This document shows, piece by piece, positions 49,667 through 59,053 of a DNA stretch of 64,000 nt. Each line of letters begins with the position of its first letter. Position 1 is the stretch's first letter. The stretch covers positions 248,001-312,000 of the forward strand of contig NZ_ATVD01000003.1 of the NCBI RefSeq assembly GCF_000420545.1, written 5' to 3'. The notes under the pieces were generated by a model that saw only the letters and a program-made list of their open reading frames with translations, was not told the DNA's origin and did no database searches. This stretch comes from Arenimonas oryziterrae DSM 21050 = YC6267. GTDB taxonomy: Bacteria; Pseudomonadota; Gammaproteobacteria; Xanthomonadales; Xanthomonadaceae. The position numbers were made by a program, and so were the translations under genes.

Positions 49667-49685
49667 GCCTGAGAAGCGCCTGAGA
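49667..49685. promoter_or_regulatory. Tandem 11-bp-spaced repeats, likely response-regulator box
   Basis: GCCTGAGA at 49667-49674 and 49678-49685, starts 11 bp apart, the spacing used by OmpR/PhoB-type winged-helix dimers. The site lies in the 168-base divergent gap between the response regulator and the LTA-synthase-like gene. Confidence 0.6.
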
Positions 49686-49771
49686 CCGCTTTACATCCGG
49701 ACATCAAGACTGCGCTCCGGCCGGGCCACCCGGCCCCGCGCGCCATCGGGCGACGGAGACCGGAGCCGGAT

Positions 49772-51754
49772 TTGTTCACCGACCACCCCTTGTTGCACCG
49801 CTTCCGCCCGCTGCTGTGGCTGGGCGCCTGTTTCCTGACGCTGTCCACGCTGACGCGCCTGGCCTTGTTGATCGCCACCGGCAGCGGCATTCCCGCGGCG
49901 GCGGGCCATTGGCTGCGCATTTTCGGCGTTGGCCTGGGCTACGACCTGCTGACCTTCGTGTATTTCGCCTGGCCGCTGGTGGCGCTGCTGTGGCTGCTGC
50001 CCACGCGCTGGCGGCGGTCGCGCACCGGTCGCGGCGTCCTTGCCGGCCTTTGCCTGGCGATGCTTTTCGTACTGCTGTTCGTGGCGATGGCCGAGTGGAC
50101 GTTCTGGGAAGAATTCCAGACGCGCTTCAATTTCATCGCCGTCGACTATCTGGTCTATACGACCGAAGTCATCGGCAACATCCGCGAGTCCTATCCGATC
50201 GGCTGGCTGCTTGCGGGCCTGGCCGTGTTGACCGGCGCGGTGTTCGCGCTCGGCCGGCGATACTGGCGCGTGTCCGACGACGACACCGGATTCGCGGCGC
50301 GCAGCTCGGTGGGTCTGGCCTGGCTCGCGGTCACGGTGCTGGGCACCCTGCTGGTCAGCGGCGACCTCAAGGACCGCAGCGGCAACCAGTACGTCAACGA
50401 GCTTTCCGGCAACGGCATCTACGAATTCTTCGCTGCGTTCCGCAGCAGCCACATCGACTACGACCGCTTTTACCGCACCGTGCCGCTGCCCGAGGCCTAT
50501 GGGCAACTGCGCCGCGACCTGGCGGCGCCGGACGCGACCTTCGTCAGCGCCGATCCGTCCGACATCCGCCGCGACATCCGCAATCCCGCGCCCGAGCGCC
50601 GGCTCAATGTCGTGCTCATCAGCGTCGAAAGCCTGTCGGCGTTCTATTCGGCCAGCTACGGCGGCGAGCCGGGCCTGACGCCGGAGCTGGACCAGCTCAC
50701 CGACCACAGCCTGTTCTTCAGCCAGCTGTACGCCTCGGGCACGCGCACCGTGCGTGGGCTGGAAGCGCTGGCGCTGTCGGTGCCGCCCACGCCGGGCGAG
50801 TCGATCGTCAAGCGCCCGCACAACGAGGGCCTGCCGAGCCTGGCCGATGTGTTCAATGCACGCGGCTATCAGTCGCAGTTCCTGTACGGCGGCTACGGCG
50901 CGTTCGACAACATGAATTATTTCTTCGGCCACAACGGCTACCAGGTGCGCGATCGCAGCGCGATTCCGGAAGCGCAGATCCACCACGCCAACATCTGGGG
51001 CGTTGCCGACGAGGACCTGTACACGCTCGCGCTGACCGAGTTCGACCAGGCGCATGCGCGCGGCAAACCGTTTTTCGCGCACCTCATGACCACGTCCAAC
51101 CACCGCCCGTACACCTTCCCCGAACACCGCGTCACCGGCGCGCAGGGCAAGCGCGAGAGTGCCGTGCAATACACCGACTGGGCGATCGGCGATTTCCTGC
51201 GCCGCGCGCGCAGCAAGCCCTGGTTTGCCGACACGGTATTCGTGATCACTGCCGATCATTGCGCGTCCAGCGGCGGCATCGCGCAGTTGCCGGTGTTCCG
51301 TTATCACATCCCGCTGTGGATCTATTCGCCCGCGCATATCCGTCCCGCGCGCGTGGACCGCCTGATCGCGCAGATCGACATCGGACCGACCGTGCTCGGC
51401 CTGCTGGGCATGGACTACCGCAGCAGCTTCTACGGCAGCGACATTTTTCAGCGGCCGGCCGGACGCGAGCGCGCCTTCATCGGCAACTACCAGCGCCTGG
51501 GCTATCTGCGCGCGAACCAGTTGATCGAGCTGTCGCCGCACCGCCGCATCGACAGCGTCAAGCCGCAGTACGAACAGGATCTGCCGCAAGCGCCCGAAGC
51601 GGTCGATGGGCCGCTCGCGCTGGAAGCGATCGGCTACTACCAGACGGCGAGCCACCGTTTCAGCCACGGCCTCATGGCGCTGCCCGAAGACCGCACGGCG
51701 GCGGCGACGGTGATTCCGGTCGCAGCCAAGACGACCCTGGCCGCCGCGCGATGA
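49772..51754 (+). CDS. LTA-synthase-family membrane sulfatase-fold enzyme
   Basis: 660 residues. Five N-terminal membrane helices (about 14-195) anchor a periplasmic catalytic domain of the alkaline phosphatase/LtaS type. VLISVESLSAF provides the first metal ligand (Glu285), ASGTRTVRGLEA the catalytic Thr region (Thr324/326), and FVITADHCAS and HIPLWIYSP further ligands. In Gram-negatives such proteins transfer phosphoglycerol, for example to osmoregulated glucans (OpgB), or act on lipid head groups. Start is TTG at 49772, preceded by CGGAGCCGGA; no ATG is available before the first helix. It overlaps the next gene by four bases. Confidence 0.85.
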   Translation: MFTDHPLLHRFRPLLWLGACFLTLSTLTRLALLIATGSGIPAAAGHWLRIFGVGLGYDLLTFVYFAWPLVALLWLLPTRWRRSRTGRGVLAGLCLAMLFVLLFVAMAEWTFWEEFQTRFNFIAVDYLVYTTEVIGNIRESYPIGWLLAGLAVLTGAVFALGRRYWRVSDDDTGFAARSSVGLAWLAVTVLGTLLVSGDLKDRSGNQYVNELSGNGIYEFFAAFRSSHIDYDRFYRTVPLPEAYGQLRRDLAAPDATFVSADPSDIRRDIRNPAPERRLNVVLISVESLSAFYSASYGGEPGLTPELDQLTDHSLFFSQLYASGTRTVRGLEALALSVPPTPGESIVKRPHNEGLPSLADVFNARGYQSQFLYGGYGAFDNMNYFFGHNGYQVRDRSAIPEAQIHHANIWGVADEDLYTLALTEFDQAHARGKPFFAHLMTTSNHRPYTFPEHRVTGAQGKRESAVQYTDWAIGDFLRRARSKPWFADTVFVITADHCASSGGIAQLPVFRYHIPLWIYSPAHIRPARVDRLIAQIDIGPTVLGLLGMDYRSSFYGSDIFQRPAGRERAFIGNYQRLGYLRANQLIELSPHRRIDSVKPQYEQDLPQAPEAVDGPLALEAIGYYQTASHRFSHGLMALPEDRTAAATVIPVAAKTTLAAAR

Positions 51755-52488
51755 AGCGCCTGCCCGAGGTCGACCTGCGCTACTGGGTGCTGATCCTGAG
51801 CGCGACCACCTTGGGTGAGACCGCCGGTGATCTGGTTTCGCAAAGCCTGGGCCTGGGCTACGGCGCGGGTTCGCTGGTGCTGTTGACGGCCTTCGTCGTG
51901 GCCTTGCTGGGACAGCTGCGCGCGCGTCGGCAACGGCCCGGGCTGTACTGGACCGTCATCCTGCTCACCAGCACCGCCGGCACGACGATGTCGGATTTCC
52001 TGACGCGCTCGCTCGCGCTCGGTTATGCCAGCGGCACGCTGCTGCTCGCGGCCCTACTGGCCGTTGTCATCGTCGTCTGGCGTCGCGTCGAAGGCGCGGC
52101 CGGTCTGCGCGGCGCGCTCGATCTGCGTGCCGAGGCGGTGTACTGGTCGGCGATTCTCGCTTCGAGCACCTTGGGCACGGCCTTCGGCGATCTGATCGCC
52201 AATGGCACGGCGCTGGGCTTCGCCGGCGGCACGGCTGCGCTCGCGGTGCTGCTCGCGGGCATCGCATTCGCAGCGCGTTTTACCCGCGTGTCGAAGGAGA
52301 CCTGCTATTGGCTCGCGATCGTGGTCACGCATCCGATCGGCGCGACGATGGGCGATTTCCTCACCAAACCCGAGGGCGTCGGCCTGGGCAATGTGCTGGC
52401 GAGCCTCGTGCTGCTGGCGGTGCTGGCCCTGGTGTCGCTGTCGGTGCGCGGCGATCGGGAGGTCGACGTCGATCTGTCGCCGATGTGA
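51751..52488 (+). CDS. Four-repeat membrane protein (COG4705-like)
   Basis: 245 residues, polytopic, about eight membrane helices. It is built from four internal copies of one unit: YWVLILSATTLGETAGD, YWTVILLTSTAGTTMSD, YWSAILASSTLGTAFGD and YWLAIVVTHPIGATMGD, each followed by a Gly-rich LGLGY-type helix. This matches membrane proteins grouped as COG4705, of unknown function. The conserved Asp and Thr in each unit could line a channel or transport path. ATG 51751 overlaps the LTA-synthase-like stop (ATGA), so the two are probably coupled. Confidence 0.82.
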   Translation: MKRLPEVDLRYWVLILSATTLGETAGDLVSQSLGLGYGAGSLVLLTAFVVALLGQLRARRQRPGLYWTVILLTSTAGTTMSDFLTRSLALGYASGTLLLAALLAVVIVVWRRVEGAAGLRGALDLRAEAVYWSAILASSTLGTAFGDLIANGTALGFAGGTAALAVLLAGIAFAARFTRVSKETCYWLAIVVTHPIGATMGDFLTKPEGVGLGNVLASLVLLAVLALVSLSVRGDREVDVDLSPM

Positions 52489-52508
52489 GGTGATCGCGGC
52501 GGCGATGC

Positions 52509-54578
52509 TCAGACCGCCAGTCGCGACGGTGGCGCCATGCGGATGCCCGCTTCCTCGAACGCACCCAGGATCATCAGGCGCAGATCGCTGGCGATGCGCC
52601 GACGATCGACGCCGGCGTTGAGTTCGATCCAGTAGTGCAGCACGAAGCGCAGACCGTTATCGGCGAACTCGTCGAGGAAGACCACCGGCTCGTTTTTCTC
52701 CGCGAGCTGTCCGTGCCGCGACGCCGCGACGCGCATCGCATCGATGACGATGCGCGGGTCGGAGGCCGCCTCGACGACGAGGCCCAATACCTGCCGGCTC
52801 AGGCGCGAGCGGAAGGTGACGTTCTTGACGTTTTCCTCCATCAGCGCCGAATTGGGAATCAGCGTTTCCGCGCCGTCGCCATCGCGCACCACCGAGGTAC
52901 GCAGGTCGATGTCGACGACGGTGCCGCGCAGGTCGCCGACCTCGATGACATCGCCCAACCGGAACGGTCGCTCGACCAGGACCAGCACGCCGCTGATCAG
53001 ATTCTTGAACAGCGCCTGCATGCCAAAGCCAATACCGATGGCCACGGCGCCGCCGATAAACGCGAACGCGGCCAGCGGAATACCCGCCAAGGCCAGGCTG
53101 GCGAGCACGCAGGCCGCCACGAGCAGGGCGAACAGCCAGCGCCGCATAAGCCGTGCGCTGCCTTCGTCGCTGCCGCGCCGGCGCAACCAGCGCTCGCCCC
53201 ACGCCGTGAAACGCAGGGCCAGAAACACACCGCAGACCAACAAGAGCGGCGCCTTGACGAGTTTGCCGAGGGTGACCGCTTTCGGCACCGCCGTTTGCCG
53301 TCCCTCGACGTCGATGGTTTGTGCAACCGTGAACAGCTCGAAATTCCAGGCGCGCGCCAGCCCCGAACGCAGGCGGGCGAGCACCGTGCGCACGCGCTCG
53401 GGCCAAGGCGCATGACCGATGCGCTCGTCGAAGTCCGCGCGCATGCGCGCGATCAGGTCGGCGAGGCGGCGCTCGTCGGACATCGCGGTCTGCACCAGGT
53501 GCAGACGTTGTTCGAACACCGCGCGCAGAGCGCGTTTGTCGGGCGTCGTCACCGCCGTCGGCGCCTGCGCGATCGCCGCCGATAGCGTGCCGATGCGCGC
53601 GAGCAGTTGCTCGGACAAGGCCGCGAGAAACTCACGCCGACGCCGCAGGCGTTCGACCAGCACCGGACCCTGATCGCGCGCTTCGACCAGGGCCGCGGCA
53701 TCTTCGTCGCGGTAATAGCGCAGGGCGATCTGCCAGGCGGCCTGTTCGGTCGCGAGATTGGACAGGGCTTCGCGCCCGAGCTCCAGGTCGATGTCGGCAT
53801 TGGCCAAGCGTTCCTTCAACCATTCCCGATGCGATGCGGGCGCCATGGCCGCCGCCTGGAGTTCGTCGCGCACACGCTCGCGGTTCGCGGCCGCGTCGGC
53901 CATGCGCCGGCGCAGTTGCGCCGCCTGCACGCGCAGCCGTTGCTCGATCGCCGCCGCATCGTGCACCGATACCGCCACGCGGCCGCGCTGGTTCGCCTGC
54001 ATCAGACGCTGCGCCAGGACTGCACGGTCGCGGCGCGCGAGCTCCTGCTGCAGGTCGACCAGGCGCAAGAGGAGATCGAGCTCGGCGGTCGCCGATTCGA
54101 CGAGCTCGGTTTCCAAGCGGGCGAGCGCGAGCGGCGCGGCGGCCGCCTGCGTCTCGGTGAGGACGCGCAGGGCGGCGACCTGTTGGGCGAGTTGGGCGGC
54201 GGTCGCTTCGCGTTCGGTTTTCAGGATGGCGAGCCGCCGTTCGCCGCCGGCAAGGGTCGTGTCGAGCTGCTGCAGCTCGCTGCGCAGATCGTCCAGCGCC
54301 AGTACGCCTGCGGGCAGCGGCGGGGCCGCCGGTTCGGTCCGGACGGCCAGGCGGCGCGCGTCGGCGAGAGCGCGCTGCAGGTCCTGCCGGCGCTCGAGCG
54401 AGGCGAGCAACTGCCGGCGATAGAAATCGCCACGGTCTTCGGCGAGCGATTCGGACGGCGGCGCCAGACTCGCGCGCAAGACCGCTGCCCGCTCGGCCAA
54501 GGGCGTCTGTGCCGACGCCGTGGCCGTATGCATCGCGACGACCAGCAGCACTGTCGCGAGCGAACCCCGCGCGATCAC
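52509..54578 (-). CDS. MscS-family mechanosensitive channel with periplasmic coiled coil
   Basis: 689 residues from GTG 54578. An N-terminal signal-like helix (GSLATVLLVVAMHTATASAQ) leads into about 350 residues of Arg/Glu-rich coiled coil, as in MscK/YbdG-type channels. The channel module is at the C-terminus: FAFIGGAVAIGIGFGMQALF is the pore helix, then LISGVLVLVERPFRLGDVIEV and LIPNSALMEENVKN form the beta domain. The GTG overlaps the RND pump stop (GTGA), so it is the last gene of that operon, which is unusual company for an MscS channel. Confidence 0.9.
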   Translation of the reverse strand: MIARGSLATVLLVVAMHTATASAQTPLAERAAVLRASLAPPSESLAEDRGDFYRRQLLASLERRQDLQRALADARRLAVRTEPAAPPLPAGVLALDDLRSELQQLDTTLAGGERRLAILKTEREATAAQLAQQVAALRVLTETQAAAAPLALARLETELVESATAELDLLLRLVDLQQELARRDRAVLAQRLMQANQRGRVAVSVHDAAAIEQRLRVQAAQLRRRMADAAANRERVRDELQAAAMAPASHREWLKERLANADIDLELGREALSNLATEQAAWQIALRYYRDEDAAALVEARDQGPVLVERLRRRREFLAALSEQLLARIGTLSAAIAQAPTAVTTPDKRALRAVFEQRLHLVQTAMSDERRLADLIARMRADFDERIGHAPWPERVRTVLARLRSGLARAWNFELFTVAQTIDVEGRQTAVPKAVTLGKLVKAPLLLVCGVFLALRFTAWGERWLRRRGSDEGSARLMRRWLFALLVAACVLASLALAGIPLAAFAFIGGAVAIGIGFGMQALFKNLISGVLVLVERPFRLGDVIEVGDLRGTVVDIDLRTSVVRDGDGAETLIPNSALMEENVKNVTFRSRLSRQVLGLVVEAASDPRIVIDAMRVAASRHGQLAEKNEPVVFLDEFADNGLRFVLHYWIELNAGVDRRRIASDLRLMILGAFEEAGIRMAPPSRLAV

Positions 54579-57500
54579 GGCGTGGCTTCCTTGACGCCAT
54601 AACTCACTGCGACCATCACCGGCAGCACGATCAGGGTCAGCAGGGTCGCGGCGGTCAGACCGCCCATGATCGCCCAGGCCATCGGACCCCAGAAGGTCGA
54701 GCTCGTCAGCGGAATCATCGCCAGGATCGCCGCCAGTGCCGTCAGTACGATCGGGCGGAAGCGGCGCAGCGTAGAGCCGATGATCGCGTCGCGCGGTGCG
54801 AGGCCCTGCGCGAGATCCTGGTCGATCTGGTCGATGAGGATCACCGAGTTGCGCATGATCATGCCCGCGAGCGCGATCGTGCCCAGCATCGCCACGAAAC
54901 CGAACGGCACCTGGAACACCGCCAGCACCCCCGACACACCGATCAAGCCCAACGGCGCGGTCAGCAGCACGAGCACCATCTTTTTCATGTTCTGCAATTG
55001 CAGCATCAAGAGCACGAGGATCAGCGCGAGCGCGAACGGTACGACCGCCGCGATGGACGCCTGGCTGGTCTGGCTCGATTCCGTCGCGCCGCCGACCTCG
55101 ATGCGATAGCCCAACGGCAAGGTGCGGGCGACTTTCTCGATCGCCGGCCAGACGCGTGCGCTGACATCGGGCGCCTGCGCGCCGGCGACATCGGCGCGCA
55201 CGGTCACCGTCGGCAAACGATTGCGTCGCCACAGGATGCTGTGTTCGCTGCCCAGGTCGATGCGCGCGACCTGCGACAGCGCCACGAACTTGCCGTCGCG
55301 TACATAGACCTTGGCGTCCTTGAGGTTGTCCAGGTCGGTGCGTTCGTCGGCCGTGAGGCGCGCGACGACGTCGATGAGCTGATCGCCTTCGCGGTACTGG
55401 GTGATGCTCAGGCCGGACAGGGAGTTCTGCGTGGCGTCGGCGATCTGCTTGGAGCTGATGCCGAGCGCCCGCGCCTTGTCCTGGTCGACGGTCAAGCGCG
55501 CGGTCTGCAGGCGTTCGCCGAGATCGGAATTGACGTCGCGGATCGCCGGGTCGGCGCGCAGGATCGCCTGCACCTGCGCGACGATCGGCAGCAGCTTCTG
55601 CGGATCGGGACCCGAGATGCGCAGCTTGACCGGATAGCCGACCGGCGGACCGTTCTCCAGGCGCGCGACACGGCCGCGCACGTTGGGAAAGTCGCGTTTG
55701 AACAGTGCCTCGATGCGCGCGAGCACCTGTTCGCGCGGTTCTTCGCCCCGCGTCATGACCATGAGCTGGCCGAAATTCGTGTTCGGCAGCTGCACGTCGA
55801 GCGGCAGATAGAAACGCGGGCTGCCCATGCCGACGTAGCCGGTCACGGCGACCACGTCCGGATCGTGCTTGAGCGCGGCTTCGAGTTTTCCGACCGCCGC
55901 CTCGGTCGCGGCGATGCTCGCCGCTTCCGGCAGCCACAGATCGACCATGAGTTCAGGCCGGCTCGAGGCCGGGAAGAACTGCTGCGGCACCGCGCTGAAC
56001 AGGCCGATCGCACCGATGAACAGCGCCAGGGTCGTGCCCAGCACCAGGGCGCGATGACGCAGGCAGGCATCGAGCAGACGGCGGAACAGCGCGTAGAAAC
56101 CACGCTCGTGGTCGACCGCGTGTCCGCCGTGGGCGACGTCCGTCTTCATCTCCGGCAACAGCTTGAAGCCCAGGTAGGGCGTGAACACCACCGCGACCAG
56201 CCACGACAGCAGCAGCGCGATGCCAACGACCTGGAAAATCGAGATCGTGTATTCGCCGGCGCCGGACTTGGCCAGGCCGACCGGCAGGAAGCCCGCGGCG
56301 GTGATCAGGGTGCCGGTCAGCATCGGGAACGCGGTCGCCGTGTAGGCGAAGGTTGCCGCGCGCGCGCGGTCCCAACCCTGTTCGAGCTTGAGCGCCATCA
56401 TTTCCACCGCGATGATCGCGTCGTCGACCAGCAGACCCAGCGCGATGATCAGTGCGCCCAGCGAAATGCGCTGCAGGTCGATGCCGAGCGCGTACATGGC
56501 CAGAAAGGTCATCGCGAGCACGAGCGGAATCGACAGTGCGACGACGATGCCGGTCCGCCAGCCGAGCGAGGCGAAACTGACGATGAGTACGATGACGATC
56601 GCTTCGCCCAGGCTCTTGGTGAATTCGTGTACCGACTCGGCGACCACGGCAGGCTGGTTGGACACCGCATGGATTTCCACGCCGACCGGCAGGGCCGCGC
56701 GCATGCGCGCGACTGCGGCATCGAGATCGCGGCCCATGCGCAGCACGTCGCCGCCATCGCGCATCGCGATCGCCAGACCGATCGCATCCTTGCCGTCGTA
56801 GTGCATCTTGCTGGTCGGCGGATCGACGAAGCCGCGGGTGACCGTGGCGACATCGCCAAGCCGGAAATTGCGGCCGTTGGCCTGGATGCCGATGTTGGCG
56901 ATCGCCTCGACCGAGTCGAATTCGCCGGAAATGCGCAGCGCCACGCGCTGCTCGCCGGCCTCGACGATGCCGCCGGGCACGACGACATTGGTCGAGCGCA
57001 GCGCGTCCTCGATCACGCGCGGATCGATGCCGAGCGTGGACAGTTTCGCGGTCGAGGTTTCGACGAAGACCTTTTCGTCCTGCACGCCGAGGTACTGCAC
57101 CTTGCTGACGTCGCCCACGCGCAGGAACTCGTCGCGCGCCTGATCGACGTAACGGCGCAGCTCGGCATAGGTGAAGCCGTCGCTGGTGAAGGCGTAGAGA
57201 TTGCCGAAGGTGTCGCCGAATTCGTCGTTGAAGAACGGACCCTGCACGCCCTGCGGCAGGGTGTTCTGGATGTCGTCGAGCTTCTTGCGTACCTGGTACC
57301 AGACCGCCGGGACGCGTGCGGCCGGGACGGATTCGCGCAGGATCACCGTGATCTGCGCCACGCCGGGCTTGGAATAGCTGGTCAGGTAGTCGACTTCGGC
57401 GACTTCCTGCAGTTTGCGTTCCAGGCGGTCGGTGACCTGCTGCGCGACATCGTCGGCGCTCGCACCCGGCCAGTTCGCCTGCACGACCATCGCCTTGACC

Positions 57501-57631
57501 GTGAACGCGGGATCTTCCATCTGGCCCAGATGCAGGTAGGCGTAGATGCCGCTGGCGCTGAGCAGCAGGATCAGGAAGAACACGATTTGCTGGTGGCGGA
57601 TCGCCCAGCCGGAGAGATTGAACGTGCTCAT
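54575..57631 (-). CDS. RND-family efflux pump inner-membrane transporter
   Basis: 1018 residues. The N-terminal membrane helix (IVFFLILLLSASGIYAYL) is followed by periplasmic porter domains. LGALIIALGLLVDDAIIAVE holds the proton-relay Asp pair in TM4, and GMIMRNSVILIDQI is the matching TM10 helix. The absence of a long HAE1-type C-terminus and the QVTDRLERKLQEV block fit the smaller AcrB-like pumps of the MexW/MdtC type; the substrate is unknown. It starts two bases before the stop region of the membrane-fusion gene (57634), so all three are co-transcribed. No outer-membrane factor gene is here. Confidence 0.94.
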   Translation of the reverse strand: MSTFNLSGWAIRHQQIVFFLILLLSASGIYAYLHLGQMEDPAFTVKAMVVQANWPGASADDVAQQVTDRLERKLQEVAEVDYLTSYSKPGVAQITVILRESVPAARVPAVWYQVRKKLDDIQNTLPQGVQGPFFNDEFGDTFGNLYAFTSDGFTYAELRRYVDQARDEFLRVGDVSKVQYLGVQDEKVFVETSTAKLSTLGIDPRVIEDALRSTNVVVPGGIVEAGEQRVALRISGEFDSVEAIANIGIQANGRNFRLGDVATVTRGFVDPPTSKMHYDGKDAIGLAIAMRDGGDVLRMGRDLDAAVARMRAALPVGVEIHAVSNQPAVVAESVHEFTKSLGEAIVIVLIVSFASLGWRTGIVVALSIPLVLAMTFLAMYALGIDLQRISLGALIIALGLLVDDAIIAVEMMALKLEQGWDRARAATFAYTATAFPMLTGTLITAAGFLPVGLAKSGAGEYTISIFQVVGIALLLSWLVAVVFTPYLGFKLLPEMKTDVAHGGHAVDHERGFYALFRRLLDACLRHRALVLGTTLALFIGAIGLFSAVPQQFFPASSRPELMVDLWLPEAASIAATEAAVGKLEAALKHDPDVVAVTGYVGMGSPRFYLPLDVQLPNTNFGQLMVMTRGEEPREQVLARIEALFKRDFPNVRGRVARLENGPPVGYPVKLRISGPDPQKLLPIVAQVQAILRADPAIRDVNSDLGERLQTARLTVDQDKARALGISSKQIADATQNSLSGLSITQYREGDQLIDVVARLTADERTDLDNLKDAKVYVRDGKFVALSQVARIDLGSEHSILWRRNRLPTVTVRADVAGAQAPDVSARVWPAIEKVARTLPLGYRIEVGGATESSQTSQASIAAVVPFALALILVLLMLQLQNMKKMVLVLLTAPLGLIGVSGVLAVFQVPFGFVAMLGTIALAGMIMRNSVILIDQIDQDLAQGLAPRDAIIGSTLRRFRPIVLTALAAILAMIPLTSSTFWGPMAWAIMGGLTAATLLTLIVLPVMVAVSYGVKEATP

Positions 57632-57633
57632 GC

Positions 57634-58725
57634 TCAGCCCTCCGTGCGCGGCGCGGGAACCAGCGGCTGCACCTTCTGGCCGTCGTGCAGTAAGTTCACG
57701 CCCGCCGTCACGACGACATCGCCATCGCGCAGCCCGGCGCCGATCAGCACGCCGTCCTTCTGCGCGCGCACCAAGGTCACGGCGTGCTGGCTCACACGCG
57801 AAGTTTTCGGATCGACGATCCAGACGCTGGGTTTGCCGTCGGCGTCGTAGATCGCGGTCAGCGGCAACCGACGCAGGCCGGCGATGGGCGGCAATGCGAC
57901 GAGCACCTTGCCGGTCATGCCCAGACGCACGGCGGCATCGGCGTCGACGAGACTGATCTTGGCCTCGTAGGTGCGCGTGACCGCATCGGTGTCAGGCGCC
58001 ATTTCGCGCAGGCGGCCGGTATAGCGGCGGGTCGGTCCGGCCCATAGTTCGACGGCCAGCGCGCGGGCCTGACGCAATTCGTCTACACGTGTTTCCGGCA
58101 CGCTGACGACGATCTCGCGTTCGCCGTTTTCGGCGATGTGCACCACGACCTGGCCGGCCGACACGACCTGGCCGGCTTCGATGTCGATGCGCGTGACCAC
58201 GCCCGCGACCGTGGCCTTGAGCGTGGTGTAGCCGGACTGGTTCGCGGCGACGCGATAATTGGCCTCGGCGGCGCGATAGGACTGCTCGGCCGTCTCGACC
58301 TGCAGCCGCGCCTTTTCCAGCTCCGAGCGCGAAACGTAGTTTTTCTCCGCCAGCTGCGAATAACGGGCGAAGTCGTGCTGCGCCTGGCGCAGCTGGCTGC
58401 GCGCCGAATCGACCTGGGTGCGCGCGGCGTTCGCGTTCAGGGCGGCGTCGGTCGGATCAATGCGGAACAGCGGCTTGCCGACGGTGACAACATCACCGAC
58501 CTCGACCAGTCGCTGTTGCACGCGGCCCGAGACCAGGAAGCCGAGCGCGGTCTCGCGACGTGCACGGATTTCGCCCGAGTAACTCGCGGCGATGCCGTTG
58601 GCCTGGGCGGCCACGGTTTCGGTGCGCACGGGACGCGGGGATTCGCCTTCAACGGCGGGCGGGGCACAGGCCGAGAGCAGGCAGAAGACAGCCGCAGCAG
58701 CGGCCAGACGGGTCGGAGCAGACAT
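57634..58725 (-). CDS. RND efflux membrane-fusion lipoprotein
   Basis: 363 residues from ATG 58725. MSAPTRLAAAAAVFCLLSAC ends in the lipobox LSAC. The two lipoyl-like half-motifs (GFLVSGRVQQRLVEVGDVV and LKATVAGVVTRIDIEAGQVV) flank a coiled-coil hairpin, as in AcrA/MexA, followed by the beta-barrel domain. It couples the RND transporter to an outer-membrane channel. The earlier frame start would add a non-secretory N-terminus, so 58725 is preferred. Confidence 0.93.
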   Translation of the reverse strand: MSAPTRLAAAAAVFCLLSACAPPAVEGESPRPVRTETVAAQANGIAASYSGEIRARRETALGFLVSGRVQQRLVEVGDVVTVGKPLFRIDPTDAALNANAARTQVDSARSQLRQAQHDFARYSQLAEKNYVSRSELEKARLQVETAEQSYRAAEANYRVAANQSGYTTLKATVAGVVTRIDIEAGQVVSAGQVVVHIAENGEREIVVSVPETRVDELRQARALAVELWAGPTRRYTGRLREMAPDTDAVTRTYEAKISLVDADAAVRLGMTGKVLVALPPIAGLRRLPLTAIYDADGKPSVWIVDPKTSRVSQHAVTLVRAQKDGVLIGAGLRDGDVVVTAGVNLLHDGQKVQPLVPAPRTEG

Positions 58726-58760
58726 GAGGGCAGTTCCTTGAACGGACGCGGGGCGGGTCA

Positions 58761-58952
58761 CTACGGGAGGGCGTCGGGCGTCGGCGCAGGTTTTCGCCGG
58801 CTCTTGGTCCAGCGGCCCGAGAACGCCGTCCACAGCTCGGTCACGGAGTGAAACGGGCGCGACTGGCCCGTCTTCACGTCCTCGACCACGCCCGCGAGGC
58901 CTTCCCGGTCCTGCCGGTAGATGCGGACGACATAACTGCGGATGGGTTGCAT
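58761..58952 (-). CDS. Small cytoplasmic protein upstream of the RND operon
   Basis: A 63-residue protein, MQPIRSYVVRIYRQDREGLA at its start, then GVVEDVKTGQSRPFHSVTELW and a basic tail. It has a strand-strand-helix pattern and no membrane segment. GAAAGGAGAGC precedes the ATG, a strong ribosome-binding site. It lies between a large wHTH/BTAD regulator and the efflux genes, with two 11-bp tandem repeats just upstream. Function unknown. Confidence 0.72.
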   Translation of the reverse strand: MQPIRSYVVRIYRQDREGLAGVVEDVKTGQSRPFHSVTELWTAFSGRWTKSRRKPAPTPDALP

Positions 58953-58993
58953 GGCGCTCTCCTTTCGATGGCGAGAGCGTGGCGGCGGAGCGC

Positions 58994-59015
58994 CTACTTA
59001 TTGGCTATTTATTGC
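58994..59015 (-). promoter_or_regulatory. Tandem 11-bp repeats upstream of the 63-aa/efflux genes
   Basis: On the minus strand CAATAAATAGC (59015-59005) is followed directly by CAATAAGTAGG (59004-58994), 8 of the first 10 bases being the invariant CAATAA-TAG core. An 11-bp periodicity is that of SARP/OmpR-type DNA sites. The tract is AT-rich in a GC-rich region and lies 42 bp before the 63-aa start. Confidence 0.6.
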
Positions 59016-59053
59016 CGAACCGGCCCGCACGGGCCGCGGCCGGTGCCGCCGGA

